DNA from: Rummeliibacillus sp044763875
Lineage (GTDB): Bacteria > Bacillota > Bacilli > Bacillales_A > Planococcaceae
Reading direction: 5' to 3'
Assembly (NCBI RefSeq): GCF_044763875.1
Contig: NZ_JBIWGZ010000003.1
Location: 434,001 to 498,000, forward strand
Length of the DNA stretch: 64,000 bases
The notes beneath the pieces are model-generated. The model saw nothing but the letters and a program-made list of their open reading frames with translations, searched no databases and was not told the origin of the DNA. The translations under genes were made by a program, and so were the position numbers. Below, piece after piece: positions 42,655-50,981 of the stretch; the stretch's first letter is position 1, and each line of letters opens with the position of its first letter.

Positions 42655-44295
42655 TTATTGTGCTATCACAAACGATTTATTTGCTGTAATATACGTTCCT
42701 GCTGTTGTTTTTAATCTTGGTGTTCCACCGTTTGTATATTCGATATCACTAATTTCTAGAATCGTGTTTTTCTTAACATTCCCTACTTTTGAATCTGATG
42801 AGAAATCTACACTGTTATAACTTGTTACTGAGTCTTTTTGGACAGCTACTTTTGCTGGTACTGTTGTATAATACTGTTCTATATTTGAGATGACTTTTTT
42901 AACATAGTTTTTATTTGCAGTAATGTATGTTCCTGCTGTTGTTTTTAGTCTTGGTGTTCCACCATTGGAATAACGGATATCACTAATTTCTAAAATTGTG
43001 TTTTTCTTAACATTTCCTAATTTAGAATTTGATGTGAATTCTGGGTTGTTATAAACTGTTGCATTATCTTTTTGCACAACAACTTTTGCAGGCACTATTG
43101 TGTAATATTGATCTATATTTGAGGTCACCTTTTTAACGTAGTTTCTATTTGCAGTAATGTATGTTCCTGCTGTTGTTTTTAGTCTTGGTGTTCCACCTCT
43201 TGTATATTCGATATCACTAATTTCTAGAACTTTATTTTTCTCCACATTTCCTACTTTTGAATTGGATGAGAATTCTGCGCTATTATACGTTGTAATTGCG
43301 TCTTTTTGTACAACTACTCTTCCAGGTACTGTTGTGTAATATTGATCTATATTTGAGGTCACTTTTCTGACGTAATTTTTATTTGCAGTAATATATGTTC
43401 CTGCTGTTGTTTTTAGTCTTGGTGTTCCACCTTTAGTATTTTTCACACCAGTAATATTAAGAATCGTATTTTTTTTGACTGTTTTTACGACATTCGCTTT
43501 ATAAAAGTCGGTACTTTTATATGTATTAGCTGTATTTTTTGTAATCACTATTTTTTTAGGGTTTGTCCTATAATAATTAGGCGAGCTTGCTGTTGTTACA
43601 TCATCATCACTTCTAAAGAATGTATTAAGTGTCTTACCTTTACCTAATTTATTTAAATCTACATTACCAGAAATACCCAGAACTGAACCTTGACTTGTAT
43701 ATTGCCATAAGTCATAATCTTCCACATCTGGTTGTTCCCAATCTTCCGCTTGATCATCATTATTTCCGTAACGAGCAATCCATAAGAAATCTCTATTCGT
43801 TACATTTTTCAAGCCATATTTAGAATAATATGAATCACCAGTATAAAGACCAACTGGTTTATTACTAATTGTCTTAAGCTTGGTAATAAAGGCCATTGTA
43901 TTATTTACCATATTACTATTGATAAAATCTGGAGTAATGGCTTCGACATCAACAACATAAAATTTTGTATCTTTGCTTGCACGATTGTAGAAATTTATTG
44001 CTTCTTTTTCTGCTTCAGCCTTTGTAGTATAACGTGCGTATGCGTAAACTCCAAATGGAATATCATATTTTTTAGCAGATTTTTCGTAACTTACATGATT
44101 CGTATCTTCATTATTACCATCTTGAGTTCGGATGATAACGAAATCTAAATCTTTACTTGCAGAATTCCAATTTATATCACCTTGCCATTTGGAGATATCT
44201 GCAATAACTGGTTCTTGAGCTGAAGCTTCTTGCATTCCTAGTAAACAAAATATAGCTACGCTCATAATCATAACTATATTCTTTAAACTCCTCAT
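42655..44295 (-). CDS. Secreted GH25 lysozyme-like protein with four near-identical repeats
   Basis: A 546-aa exported protein. The signal peptide ends at ASA (residue 26). The GH25 domain (about 30-225) has IADISKWQGDINW and the catalytic DxE in FYVVDVEAIT. Four 78-aa C-terminal repeats follow, each with YYTxVP, QKD, a GNVKKNT stretch and the invariant GGTPRLKTTAGTYITAN; they resemble DUF5776 wall-binding modules. No acidic linker is present, unlike the neighbour. The repeats are much more alike than those of the paralogue, suggesting recent homogenisation. Confidence 0.85.
   Translation of the reverse strand: MRSLKNIVMIMSVAIFCLLGMQEASAQEPVIADISKWQGDINWNSASKDLDFVIIRTQDGNNEDTNHVSYEKSAKKYDIPFGVYAYARYTTKAEAEKEAINFYNRASKDTKFYVVDVEAITPDFINSNMVNNTMAFITKLKTISNKPVGLYTGDSYYSKYGLKNVTNRDFLWIARYGNNDDQAEDWEQPDVEDYDLWQYTSQGSVLGISGNVDLNKLGKGKTLNTFFRSDDDVTTASSPNYYRTNPKKIVITKNTANTYKSTDFYKANVVKTVKKNTILNITGVKNTKGGTPRLKTTAGTYITANKNYVRKVTSNIDQYYTTVPGRVVVQKDAITTYNSAEFSSNSKVGNVEKNKVLEISDIEYTRGGTPRLKTTAGTYITANRNYVKKVTSNIDQYYTIVPAKVVVQKDNATVYNNPEFTSNSKLGNVKKNTILEISDIRYSNGGTPRLKTTAGTYITANKNYVKKVISNIEQYYTTVPAKVAVQKDSVTSYNSVDFSSDSKVGNVKKNTILEISDIEYTNGGTPRLKTTAGTYITANKSFVIAQ
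42658..43576 (-). repeat. Four in-frame 234-bp tandem repeats in the GH25 gene
   Basis: The phrase GTTCCTGCTGTTG recurs on the plus strand at 42695, 42929, 43163 and 43397, exactly 234 bp apart each time. The repeats encode the C-terminal modules, and copy number could change by recombination. Confidence 0.9.
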
Positions 44296-44702
44296 AATCT
44301 TTCCTCCTATGTATATGTAAAATCATTATGTTGTAACCCTATTAAGAATAGCAAAAAAATTGCAGATATAACAAAACAGGTTATTATCAATCCTATTACA
44401 TTTGTTACATATAAATATCAAACATATGTCAGTTTTACTAACTTCTTGCCAAAAAAAGATTCCTTAAGCACTATAATTATTTACCACTTTAAATAATTGA
44501 GTAGGAAGATAATCATTGATTGATAGTCGACTTTTCACAACTCCGTAGATAGTGAGAATGGGCTTCACAGTCTCTTAGTCTTATTCACAAGCACCCAGCT
44601 CTTATAGTTCCTGAATACTATTTTTATGATTGACTAATACTTTACTCGATGTATATGTTTTTGTTAGAGAATAATATCCATTAAACAATTCCTGATATTC
44701 AA
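44296..44702. other. Gene-free AT-rich gap
   Basis: I see no reading frame, RNA motif or repeat here. It must hold the promoter of the GH25 gene at 42655, but no well-spaced pair was identified. Confidence 0.5.
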
Positions 44703-44740
44703 ATAAAAAAGTAGCCGGAAAATTCCCAGCTACTTTTTTT
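44703..44740 (-). terminator. Terminator after hmp
   Basis: The arms AAAAAAGTAGC and GCTACTTTTTT with a T-rich tail on the minus strand. Confidence 0.88.
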
Positions 44741-44779
44741 GATGCTTTGCAATATTTTTTGCTATTTTTTGATTTATTT

Positions 44780-45967
44780 TTATGCGTTAACGTTAACTTT
44801 TAATTGCATTGCTGGGCCAAAGAATTCGAAGTGGATTTGAGATTCTTTGAAACCAATTGCATATAAGTGGTTGATGATTGCTTCCATGAATACTGACGGT
44901 CCACAAACATAAACATCATTTTCAACACTAACGTTTTCTTCTAAAAATTCTTTTGTGATGTAACCAACTTCATCAGTATTTAATGCAATGTAGCTTGCGT
45001 TTGGCATTTTTTCTAAGTTAGCAGAAATTTCACTATCAAAGACATGTAATTTCGCTGTACGTGCGCTGTGAATAAGTGTTGCTGATCTGTTTGCATCAAG
45101 TGCAGCTAAGGTATCGAACATACTCATAAGTGGAGTAATACCAACGCCACCTGCGATGAATGTTACTGGTGCCTTAGAAGCAAGGTCTAGTTGGAAGTCC
45201 CCTGCTGGAGCACTAACTTGGATACGATCGCCAACTTTTGATTGGTTGTGTAGGTAAACAGATACTTTACCTTGTGGATCGTTTAAATCTTCGCGTTTTA
45301 CAGAAATACGGAATGCTTCTTTGCTTGCAGCTCTAGATAAGCTATATTGACGGTTAAGTGTGAATTCTTCACCCGGAATTTGAATTTGAACTGTAATATA
45401 TTGACCTGGTTTATATTCAGGTAATACTTGGCCATCAACTGGTTTTAGATAGAATGATGTAATTTCTTCATTTTCTACTACCTTATTAGCGATTTCAAAT
45501 TCTTTGAAGAATCTCCATCCACCTTCTTGTTTTTCAGCTTCTTGATACATTGCTTCTTCAGTTGATATAAATGCATCAGCGATTACACCATATGCATCAG
45601 CCCATGCATTGATAATTTCATCAGTTGCTGCATCACCAAGAACCTCTTTGATTGCACCTAGTAAGAACTCTCCAACGATTGGATAATGTTCTGGTTTAAT
45701 ACCTAAACTACGGTGTTTTTGTGCAATTTGTTGAACAACTGGCATAATTGCTCCTAGATTTTCAATGTGCAATGCTGCTGCGTAAACTGTATTCGCTAAA
45801 GCTGTTTGTTGACGGCCCTTTGCTTGGTTCGCATGGTTAAAGATATTCAATAATTCAGGATGTGCGGCAAACATATTTTTATAGAAAGTTTTCGTAATAG
45901 CTGTTCCGTGTACTTCTAATACTGGTGCGGTTGATTTTACAATATCCATAGTTTGTTGTGATAACAT
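44780..45967 (-). CDS. hmp: Flavohemoprotein, nitric oxide dioxygenase
   Basis: A 395-aa Hmp that oxidises nitric oxide to nitrate. The N-terminal globin domain (about 1-140, with KHRSLGIKPEHYPIVGEFL near the proximal heme region) is followed by an FAD domain with RQYSLS near 203 and an NAD(P)H domain with FIAGGVGITPL near 264 and VYVCGPSVFMEAI near 350. The frame starts earlier, but AAAAGGAG spacing supports the ATG at 45967. It is divergent from nsrR, with three NsrR-like operators between them, so NO-inducible derepression is expected. Confidence 0.95.
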   Translation of the reverse strand: MLSQQTMDIVKSTAPVLEVHGTAITKTFYKNMFAAHPELLNIFNHANQAKGRQQTALANTVYAAALHIENLGAIMPVVQQIAQKHRSLGIKPEHYPIVGEFLLGAIKEVLGDAATDEIINAWADAYGVIADAFISTEEAMYQEAEKQEGGWRFFKEFEIANKVVENEEITSFYLKPVDGQVLPEYKPGQYITVQIQIPGEEFTLNRQYSLSRAASKEAFRISVKREDLNDPQGKVSVYLHNQSKVGDRIQVSAPAGDFQLDLASKAPVTFIAGGVGITPLMSMFDTLAALDANRSATLIHSARTAKLHVFDSEISANLEKMPNASYIALNTDEVGYITKEFLEENVSVENDVYVCGPSVFMEAIINHLYAIGFKESQIHFEFFGPAMQLKVNVNA

Positions 45968-46020
45968 GATCAACACTCCTTTTCTTTTAACAACTCAAAG
46001 ATACACCCGATTATCCCGTA

Positions 46021-46043
46021 AAGCAATATTTAAAATGCATCTT
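46021..46043. promoter_or_regulatory. NsrR-like operator 1 (hmp-proximal)
   Basis: A 23-bp imperfect palindrome of the 11-1-11 type; its complement begins AAGATGCATTT-T-AAATATTG, matching the known NsrR pattern AAGATGCATTT-N-AAATGCATCTT well in the left arm. It lies about 55 bp upstream of hmp. Confidence 0.75.
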
Positions 46044-46051
46044 TAACAGAA

Positions 46052-46074
46052 AAGACATATTTGAAATGCATCTT
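46052..46074. promoter_or_regulatory. NsrR-like operator 2
   Basis: The best of the three sites: AAGACATATTT-G-AAATGCATCTT on the plus strand. It starts exactly 31 bp after operator 1. Confidence 0.8.
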
Positions 46075-46082
46075 TGGCGAAA

Positions 46083-46105
46083 AAGACACATTTAAATTAC
46101 ATCTT
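46083..46105. promoter_or_regulatory. NsrR-like operator 3 (nsrR-proximal)
   Basis: AAGACACATTT-A-AATTACATCTT on the plus strand, starting exactly 31 bp after operator 2 and ending just upstream of the nsrR -35 region. Confidence 0.75.
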
Positions 46106-46112
46106 TTAAAAA

Positions 46113-46142
46113 TGACAGGGATTTTACTTTACATGGTATAAT
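46113..46142 (+). promoter_or_regulatory. Promoter of nsrR
   Basis: An extended -10 TGGTATAAT (TATAAT at 46137-46142) with TGACAG (46113-46118) 18 bp upstream. Confidence 0.7.
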
Positions 46143-46167
46143 AGATATAGAAATGGTGGTGTATCGG

Positions 46168-46605
46168 ATGCGATTAACTTTATATACCGATTATTCTTTA
46201 CGTGTCCTGCTCTATCTCGGTGCGATGGATTCTGAGAAGCTAGCCACGATTAAAGAAATATCGGATGCATATGGAATTTCAAAGAATCATTTGATGAAAG
46301 TAACGCATGAGCTTGGTAAGCTTGGATATATTGAAACAATTCGAGGTCGTGGCGGTGGAATTTGTCTTGCGATGAAACCAGAGGATATTGTCATCGGTAA
46401 GGTCGTTCGACAAACTGAGGAAGACTTCTACTTAGTAGATTGTTTTAACCCTGAATCTGTGGGCTGTATCATCTCTCCTGTATGCAGCTTGAAAGGTGCA
46501 CTAAATAAAGCACTTCATGCTTATATAGCAGTTTTAGATGAATATCGACTAAGTGATTTTCTCCATTCAAAAGAGGAAATTGCTGCAATCCTATTTAAAG
46601 AATAG
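46168..46605 (+). CDS. nsrR: Nitric oxide-sensing repressor NsrR (Rrf2 family)
   Basis: A 145-aa Rrf2-type repressor with an N-terminal winged helix (LTLYTDYSLRVLLYL, then YGISKNHLMKVTHELGKLGYIETIRGRGGG) and three cysteines at 92, 100 and 106, the same positions as the iron-sulfur ligands of B. subtilis NsrR. Nitrosylation of the cluster releases DNA. The frame opens at 46153, but GGTGGTG before the ATG at 46168 and alignment to the B. subtilis N-terminus fix the start. It faces hmp, its expected target. Confidence 0.94.
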   Translation: MRLTLYTDYSLRVLLYLGAMDSEKLATIKEISDAYGISKNHLMKVTHELGKLGYIETIRGRGGGICLAMKPEDIVIGKVVRQTEEDFYLVDCFNPESVGCIISPVCSLKGALNKALHAYIAVLDEYRLSDFLHSKEEIAAILFKE

Positions 46606-46616
46606 TTGCTCTAATT

Positions 46617-46653
46617 GAAAAAACTTTCGTTCTTATTGAACGAAAGTTTTTTC
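46617..46653 (+). terminator. Terminator after nsrR
   Basis: Perfect arms GAAAAAACTTTCGTTC and GAACGAAAGTTTTTTC with a 5-nt loop and a TTTT tail. Confidence 0.9.
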
Positions 46654-46957
46654 TTTTGAGTTATATGAAGTGAAATGTGTCTAAAAGGTGATCTTAGTAG
46701 AGCTTTGTTTGGATCTTACTTTTTTGAGGTCATTAATTAATAGTCGCGCTAATATTATTAGATGATTGTTCACTTGTCAATGATGTTTTTGAACGGTTTC
46801 AGGAAATTTATATAGTTTTGAAATTACTTTATTGATAAATTTATGGTGATTTATGCTAAATTGATTGAATTTCTATAGAACGAATGGATGACTATTATAT
46901 ATTAGCATTTTATAAATCAAAATTGATTGACTTGACTATCGGATTCCCACCTTCTCT

Positions 46958-47062
46958 ACTCGAACTCCCTTATGCACCACTCACTTCTTAACTTGAACCA
47001 CTCGCCGTTCAACTTGCACTACTCGCTATTGAACTTGCACCACTCGCTGTTTAACTAGCTCA
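46958..47062. repeat. 21-bp minisatellite, five units
   Basis: Consecutive 21-bp units start at 46958, 46979, 47000, 47021 and 47042, each beginning ACTCG or ACTCA and most containing AACTTG-ACC. They are imperfect and contain stops in all useful frames. The surrounding gap 46606-47182 has no gene. Confidence 0.8.
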
Positions 47063-47124
47063 TTTCGCTCGATGGCAGAGAGAAATGAGCAATCTTCTAT
47101 ATAACTCTGAACAAAATAACTCCA

Positions 47125-47160
47125 TAAAAAAGCCTATGAATGTATACATTCATAGGCTTG
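47125..47160 (-). terminator. Terminator after rplT
   Basis: A perfect palindrome with arms AAGCCTATGAATGTA/TACATTCATAGGCTT and TTTTTT on the minus strand. Confidence 0.92.
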
Positions 47161-47182
47161 AAATATGCTAATAGCAATTAAA

Positions 47183-47542
47183 TTATTTAGCTACTGCTTT
47201 TTTAGCAGCGTCTGCTAATTGAGCGAATGCAGCTGCATCGTTTACTGCAAGGTCAGCTAACATTTTACGGTTAACTTCGATTTCAGCAACTTTTAAACCG
47301 TGCATTAAACGGCTGTAAGAAAGACCGTTGATGCGAGCAGCAGCGTTGATACGAGTGATCCATAATTTACGGAAATCACGTTTCTTTTGACGACGGTCAC
47401 GATATGCATATTGACCTGATTTCATTACTGCTTGGTTAGCAACTTTATATAATGTGTGTTTAGAGCCAAAGTAACCTTTAGCTAATTTTAAAACTTTTTT
47501 ACGACGTGCGCGTGATACAGTACCGCCTTTTACGCGTGGCAT
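47183..47542 (-). CDS. rplT: 50S ribosomal protein L20
   Basis: A 119-aa L20 with the very basic N-terminal helix region (PRVKGGTVSRARRKKVLKLAKGYFG, split by helices) and the conserved WITRINAAAR, GLSYSRLMHGL motifs. L20 binds 23S rRNA early in 50S assembly and represses its own operon through the leader upstream of infC. It is third in infC-rpmI-rplT. Confidence 0.98.
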   Translation of the reverse strand: MPRVKGGTVSRARRKKVLKLAKGYFGSKHTLYKVANQAVMKSGQYAYRDRRQKKRDFRKLWITRINAAARINGLSYSRLMHGLKVAEIEVNRKMLADLAVNDAAAFAQLADAAKKAVAK

Positions 47543-47592
47543 ACTAATTACCTCCTGCTATTCAATTACATGAATATATTGTTATTTTAGAA

Positions 47593-47793
47593 TTATTTGA
47601 TGTTCGCAAGTAAAGATTTGATGCGTTTGAAGTCACCTGAAGAAACGATGTTTGCTTTACGTAAGTGACGTTTTGCTTTTGTAGATTTGTTTGCGAATAA
47701 GTGGCTACCGAAAGCACGGTCATATTTTAATTTACCAGTACCCGTTTTTTTGAAACGTTTAGCTGCGCCACGGTGAGTTTTCATTTTTGGCAT
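47593..47793 (-). CDS. rpmI: 50S ribosomal protein L35
   Basis: A 66-aa L35 with the standard start PKMKTHRGAAKRFKKTGTGK and a C-terminal RIKSLL segment. It lies between infC and rplT with short gaps. A ribosome binding site AGGAGG precedes the ATG. Confidence 0.98.
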   Translation of the reverse strand: MPKMKTHRGAAKRFKKTGTGKLKYDRAFGSHLFANKSTKAKRHLRKANIVSSGDFKRIKSLLANIK

Positions 47794-47825
47794 TTCGAAT
47801 TCCTCCTAAACTGTTCGACTAAAAC

Positions 47826-48344
47826 TTATTTTTTTTCGTTCTTAGGTTGTAATACTAAGAACATGCTTCTGCCTTCCATTTTCGGTTTTTGTTCAACCGT
47901 TGCAACTTCAGCACAAGCTTCAGCAAAGCGATCTAATACTTTTTGGCCGATTTCTTTGTGCGTAATTGCACGACCTTTAAAACGAATAGATGCTTTAACT
48001 TTGTCTCCTTTTTCAAGGAACTTAATCCCGTTACGCAATTTTGTTTGGAAATCGTGTTCGTCGATAGTAGGACTTAATCTTACTTCTTTCATCACGATAA
48101 CTTTTTGATTTTTGCGTACTTCGCGATCTTTCTTTTGTTGCTCGAATTTGAATTTACCATAGTCCATGATACGAGCGACCGGTGGCTTGGCTTGAGGAGC
48201 CACAAGGACAAGATCCAAATTTGCACGTTCTGCAATAGTTAAGGCTTCATTGCGTGATTTTACTCCAAGTTGATCACCGTTATGATCGATTAGACGAAGT
48301 TCACGAGCGCGAATGCCTTCGTTTACATACATGTCTTTGCTAAT
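47826..48344 (-). CDS. infC: Translation initiation factor IF-3, AUU start
   Basis: IF-3 keeps 30S subunits free and checks the initiator tRNA. It has the N-terminal domain (VNEGIRARELRLID, NLDLVLVAPQAKPPVARIMDYGKF), a Lys-rich linker near 75-90 and the C-terminal domain (FRGRAITHKEIGQ-like block, reading RFKGRAITHKE). An in-frame ATG lies at 48332, but the ribosome binding site GGAGGTGG is placed six bases before ATT at 48344. That gives ISKDMYVNEG, matching the Geobacillus IF-3 N-terminus (SKD), and a length of 172 aa. AUU starts are the known autoregulatory device of infC. Confidence 0.95.
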   Translation of the reverse strand: MSKDMYVNEGIRARELRLIDHNGDQLGVKSRNEALTIAERANLDLVLVAPQAKPPVARIMDYGKFKFEQQKKDREVRKNQKVIVMKEVRLSPTIDEHDFQTKLRNGIKFLEKGDKVKASIRFKGRAITHKEIGQKVLDRFAEACAEVATVEQKPKMEGRSMFLVLQPKNEKK

Positions 48345-48590
48345 AACAATCCACCTCCAAGTAGTGTCGCGAATACATGGTTTGGGCTAGTTGCCCGATG
48401 ATCGGTACGGTTATTTCGCTGTCCACTAAAAAAGGGCGGACATAGTCGAAATGTCCGCCCGCAAGATATATGTACACGCCGAAATGCGTGATCCGTTCTA
48501 TCATGTAACCTGTCAACACCAATTTCTCAGATCGATCAGGTGAGAAGCGGGCAGCCTCTTCTTCAACCACAAACTTGTATTCTTTAACCT
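48345..48590 (-). promoter_or_regulatory. L20-type autoregulatory leader of infC-rpmI-rplT
   Basis: About 245 nt of structured leader. It contains a strong attenuator at 48428-48460: arms GGGCGGACAT/ATGTCCGCCC followed by six T residues on the minus strand. This fits the Firmicute L20 leader, in which L20 binding promotes termination. A 94-codon reading frame through this region is a by-product of the RNA structure. Confidence 0.8.
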
Positions 48591-48595
48591 TTATT

Positions 48596-48624
48596 ACTTT
48601 ATCATGTGATACAGTTGTTGTCAA
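48596..48624 (-). promoter_or_regulatory. Promoter of the infC operon
   Basis: TTGACA (48619-48624) and TAAAGT (48596-48601) with 17-bp spacing on the minus strand. Confidence 0.8.
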
Positions 48625-48679
48625 CGATTATAATAAATTATTTTATATACTGAATCGATTTATAACTGTATTTCACATG

Positions 48680-48786
48680 AAGTGGAATCAGCTTCGCTTT
48701 CCGCGGGCGAACCGACGAGCCTCCTCGCTGCGCTTTGGGGTCTCTCTGGCTAGTTCTCCTTCAGGAGTCTATGCTAATTCTACTTT
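48680..48786 (-). repeat. Family A dispersed repeat, full copy
   Basis: The ends AAGTGGAATCAGC and GCTAATTCTACTT are inverted. Read on the minus strand it keeps GACTCCTGAAGG, GAGACCCC, GAGGAGGCTCG and GCCCGCGGAAAGCGAAGC. The internal CCTGCGGG/CCCGCAGG pairing is lost in this copy. It sits between the infC promoter and the thrS terminator. Confidence 0.78.
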
Positions 48787-48825
48787 TACAAGATAGGAGT
48801 ACTAGAAATTCATTACAAATAGCCA

Positions 48826-48863
48826 TAAAAAAACACATCCTTACCATAGTAGTAAGGATGTGC
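48826..48863 (-). terminator. Terminator after thrS
   Basis: The arms CACATCCTTAC and GTAAGGATGTG (7-nt loop) followed by seven T residues on the minus strand. Confidence 0.92.
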
Positions 48864-48906
48864 AAATTCATATATATTAATCAGATTAAAGTTCTTTACA
48901 AGATTT

Positions 48907-50844
48907 TTATCCTTTATGAGCTACGTCTTCTTGAATTGCTTTTAAGAATTCGTCGAATGATACTGTTTCAGAATCTTTTGAGCCGTAACGTCGAACATTT
49001 ACGCTTCCATCTTCTAATTCTTTGTCACCTAGTACAAGCATGTAAGGAATTTTCTTCATTTGTGATTCACGGATTTTGTAACCAAGTTTTTCGTCACGGT
49101 AATCCATTTCTACACGGAAGCCTGCAGATTGTAATTTTTCTTCTACTTGTTTAGCGTAGTCGAAATGAACATCATTAGATACAGGAATCACTTGTACTTG
49201 AACTGGTGCTAACCAAGTTGGGAATGCACCTTTGTATTCTTCGATTAAGAAGGCTACGAAACGTTCCATAGTTGATACTACTCCGCGGTGGATAACAACT
49301 GGACGGTGTTGTTTACCATCTTCACCAATGTAGTTTAAGTCAAAGCGTTCTGGTAATAAGAAATCAAGTTGAACTGTAGATAAAGTTTCTTGTTTACCGA
49401 TGGCAGTTTTAACTTGAACGTCTAGCTTTGGACCGTAGAATGCTGCTTCGCCTTCAGCTTCGTAATAATCTAAGCCAAGGTCATCCATAGCTTCTTTTAA
49501 CATGCATTGTGCTTTTTCCCACATCTCATCATCATCGAAGTACTTTTCAGTATCTTGTGGATCGCGGTATGAAAGTCTGAATTCGTAATCGTTTAGTTCG
49601 AAATCTTTATAAACAGATAAGATTAATTCAACTACTTTTTTAAATTCTTCTTTAATTTGGTCTGGGCGTACGAAAAGGTGAGCGTCATTTAAAGTCATGC
49701 CTCGAACACGTTGTAAACCAGAAACAGCGCCACTCATTTCATAACGGTGCATTGTACCAAGTTCTGCTACACGGAAAGGTAGATCACGGTATGAACGCAT
49801 TCCTGATTTATAAACCATCATGTGGTGAGGGCAGTTCATTGGACGAAGCACTAGTGTTTCGTTGTCCATTTCCATTGGTGGGAACATATCTTCTTGGTAG
49901 TGATCCCAGTGACCTGATGTTACATAAAGTTCTTTAGATCCTAGTACTGGAGTGTAAACATGTTTGTAGCCAAGAGATACTTCTTTATCTACAATGTATC
50001 GTTCAATTGAACGGCGGATTGTAGCACCGTTTGGTAACCATAGTGGTAAACCTTGACCGACTAATTTGTTTGTAGTGAACAGTTCAAGTTCTTTACCAAT
50101 TTTACGGTGGTCACGTTCTTTTGCTTCTTCAAGCATTTCAAGATGAGCTTTTAAATCTTTTTTATCAAAGAAAGCTGTACCGTAAATGCGTTGTAGCATT
50201 TTGTTGTCAGAGTTACCTCTCCAATATGCACCAGCAATAGATAATAATTTAAATTCTTTAATTTTACCTGTAGAAGGTACGTGTACCCCACGGCATAAGT
50301 CGAAGAAATCACCTTGTTCGTAGATTGAAACTTGTTCATCTTCCGGAATTGCTTCAAGTAGTTCTAGTTTATATTCATCGTCAATTTTCTCGAAGCGTTT
50401 TTTAGCTTCTGCACGAGAAACATCATGACGTACGATTTCGATATTTTCTGCAACAATTTTTTTCATTTCTTTTTCGATGCGTTGAAAATCATCAGAAGTG
50501 ATTGGTTCTGGAGAATCGATATCGTAGTAGAAACCACCTTCAATTACAGGACCAACACCAAGTTTTACAGCTGGGAATAATCGTTTTACAGCTTGAGCTA
50601 AAAGGTGAGCAGTTGAGTGACGCAATACTTCAAGTGCTTCATCATCAGTTGATGTAATAATAGCAATTGTACCGTCTGCTTCAAGTGGAGTTTTAGTATC
50701 AACTAAAACATCATTGAAATTACCAACGATTGCTTTTTTACGAAGTCCTGGGCTAATAGATAGAGCAACTGCATCAGTAGTAATACCTTTTTCAAACTCT
50801 TTTACTGAACCATCAGGGAATGTTAATTTGATCATGTCTGCCAT
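48907..50844 (-). CDS. thrS: Threonine-tRNA ligase
   Basis: A 645-aa class II synthetase. Domain order: TGS (about 3-62), editing domain with zinc-site HSTAHLLAQA near 72, catalytic core with motif 2 RVAELGTMHRYEMSGAVSGLQRVRGM near 365, the Cys/His zinc ligand in MNCPHHM near 335, and the C-terminal anticodon-binding domain (from about 540). The length is standard. A T-box leader upstream should couple it to tRNA-Thr charging; a family B repeat lies between that T-box and the gene. Confidence 0.97.
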   Translation of the reverse strand: MADMIKLTFPDGSVKEFEKGITTDAVALSISPGLRKKAIVGNFNDVLVDTKTPLEADGTIAIITSTDDEALEVLRHSTAHLLAQAVKRLFPAVKLGVGPVIEGGFYYDIDSPEPITSDDFQRIEKEMKKIVAENIEIVRHDVSRAEAKKRFEKIDDEYKLELLEAIPEDEQVSIYEQGDFFDLCRGVHVPSTGKIKEFKLLSIAGAYWRGNSDNKMLQRIYGTAFFDKKDLKAHLEMLEEAKERDHRKIGKELELFTTNKLVGQGLPLWLPNGATIRRSIERYIVDKEVSLGYKHVYTPVLGSKELYVTSGHWDHYQEDMFPPMEMDNETLVLRPMNCPHHMMVYKSGMRSYRDLPFRVAELGTMHRYEMSGAVSGLQRVRGMTLNDAHLFVRPDQIKEEFKKVVELILSVYKDFELNDYEFRLSYRDPQDTEKYFDDDEMWEKAQCMLKEAMDDLGLDYYEAEGEAAFYGPKLDVQVKTAIGKQETLSTVQLDFLLPERFDLNYIGEDGKQHRPVVIHRGVVSTMERFVAFLIEEYKGAFPTWLAPVQVQVIPVSNDVHFDYAKQVEEKLQSAGFRVEMDYRDEKLGYKIRESQMKKIPYMLVLGDKELEDGSVNVRRYGSKDSETVSFDEFLKAIQEDVAHKG

Positions 50845-50879
50845 AATAATCTCTCTCCTTTTTTATATTCAAGAGCTCT

Positions 50880-50939
50880 GGGCCACAAGCTGGATGTGGG
50901 TCAAATAGTCGTTGCCACAGGACGCGGCGCACTTAGACT
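50880..50939 (-). repeat. Family B dispersed element in the thrS leader
   Basis: The complement reads AGTCTAAGTGCGCCGCGTCC and continues CTGTGGCAACGACT, then CCCACATCCAG. It aligns along its length with 36511-36566. It lies between the T-box terminator and the thrS start, so it would be transcribed in every full-length thrS mRNA. Confidence 0.75.
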
Positions 50940-50981
50940 ATCAACCTTAAGACAAGATTCCTCAGCACTTAAAAAAATGCA

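Noticed and set aside
44520..44700. Possible small RNA between hmp and the GH25 genes
   Set aside because: No promoter-terminator pair or stable fold could be identified by eye.
46958..47062. CRISPR-like array
   Set aside because: Units are contiguous 21-mers without spacers, and no cas genes are present.
48340..48624. 94-codon reading frame in the infC leader
   Set aside because: It runs through the attenuator hairpin and its T tract. It looks like a product of the L20-type leader RNA; no known protein resembles it.
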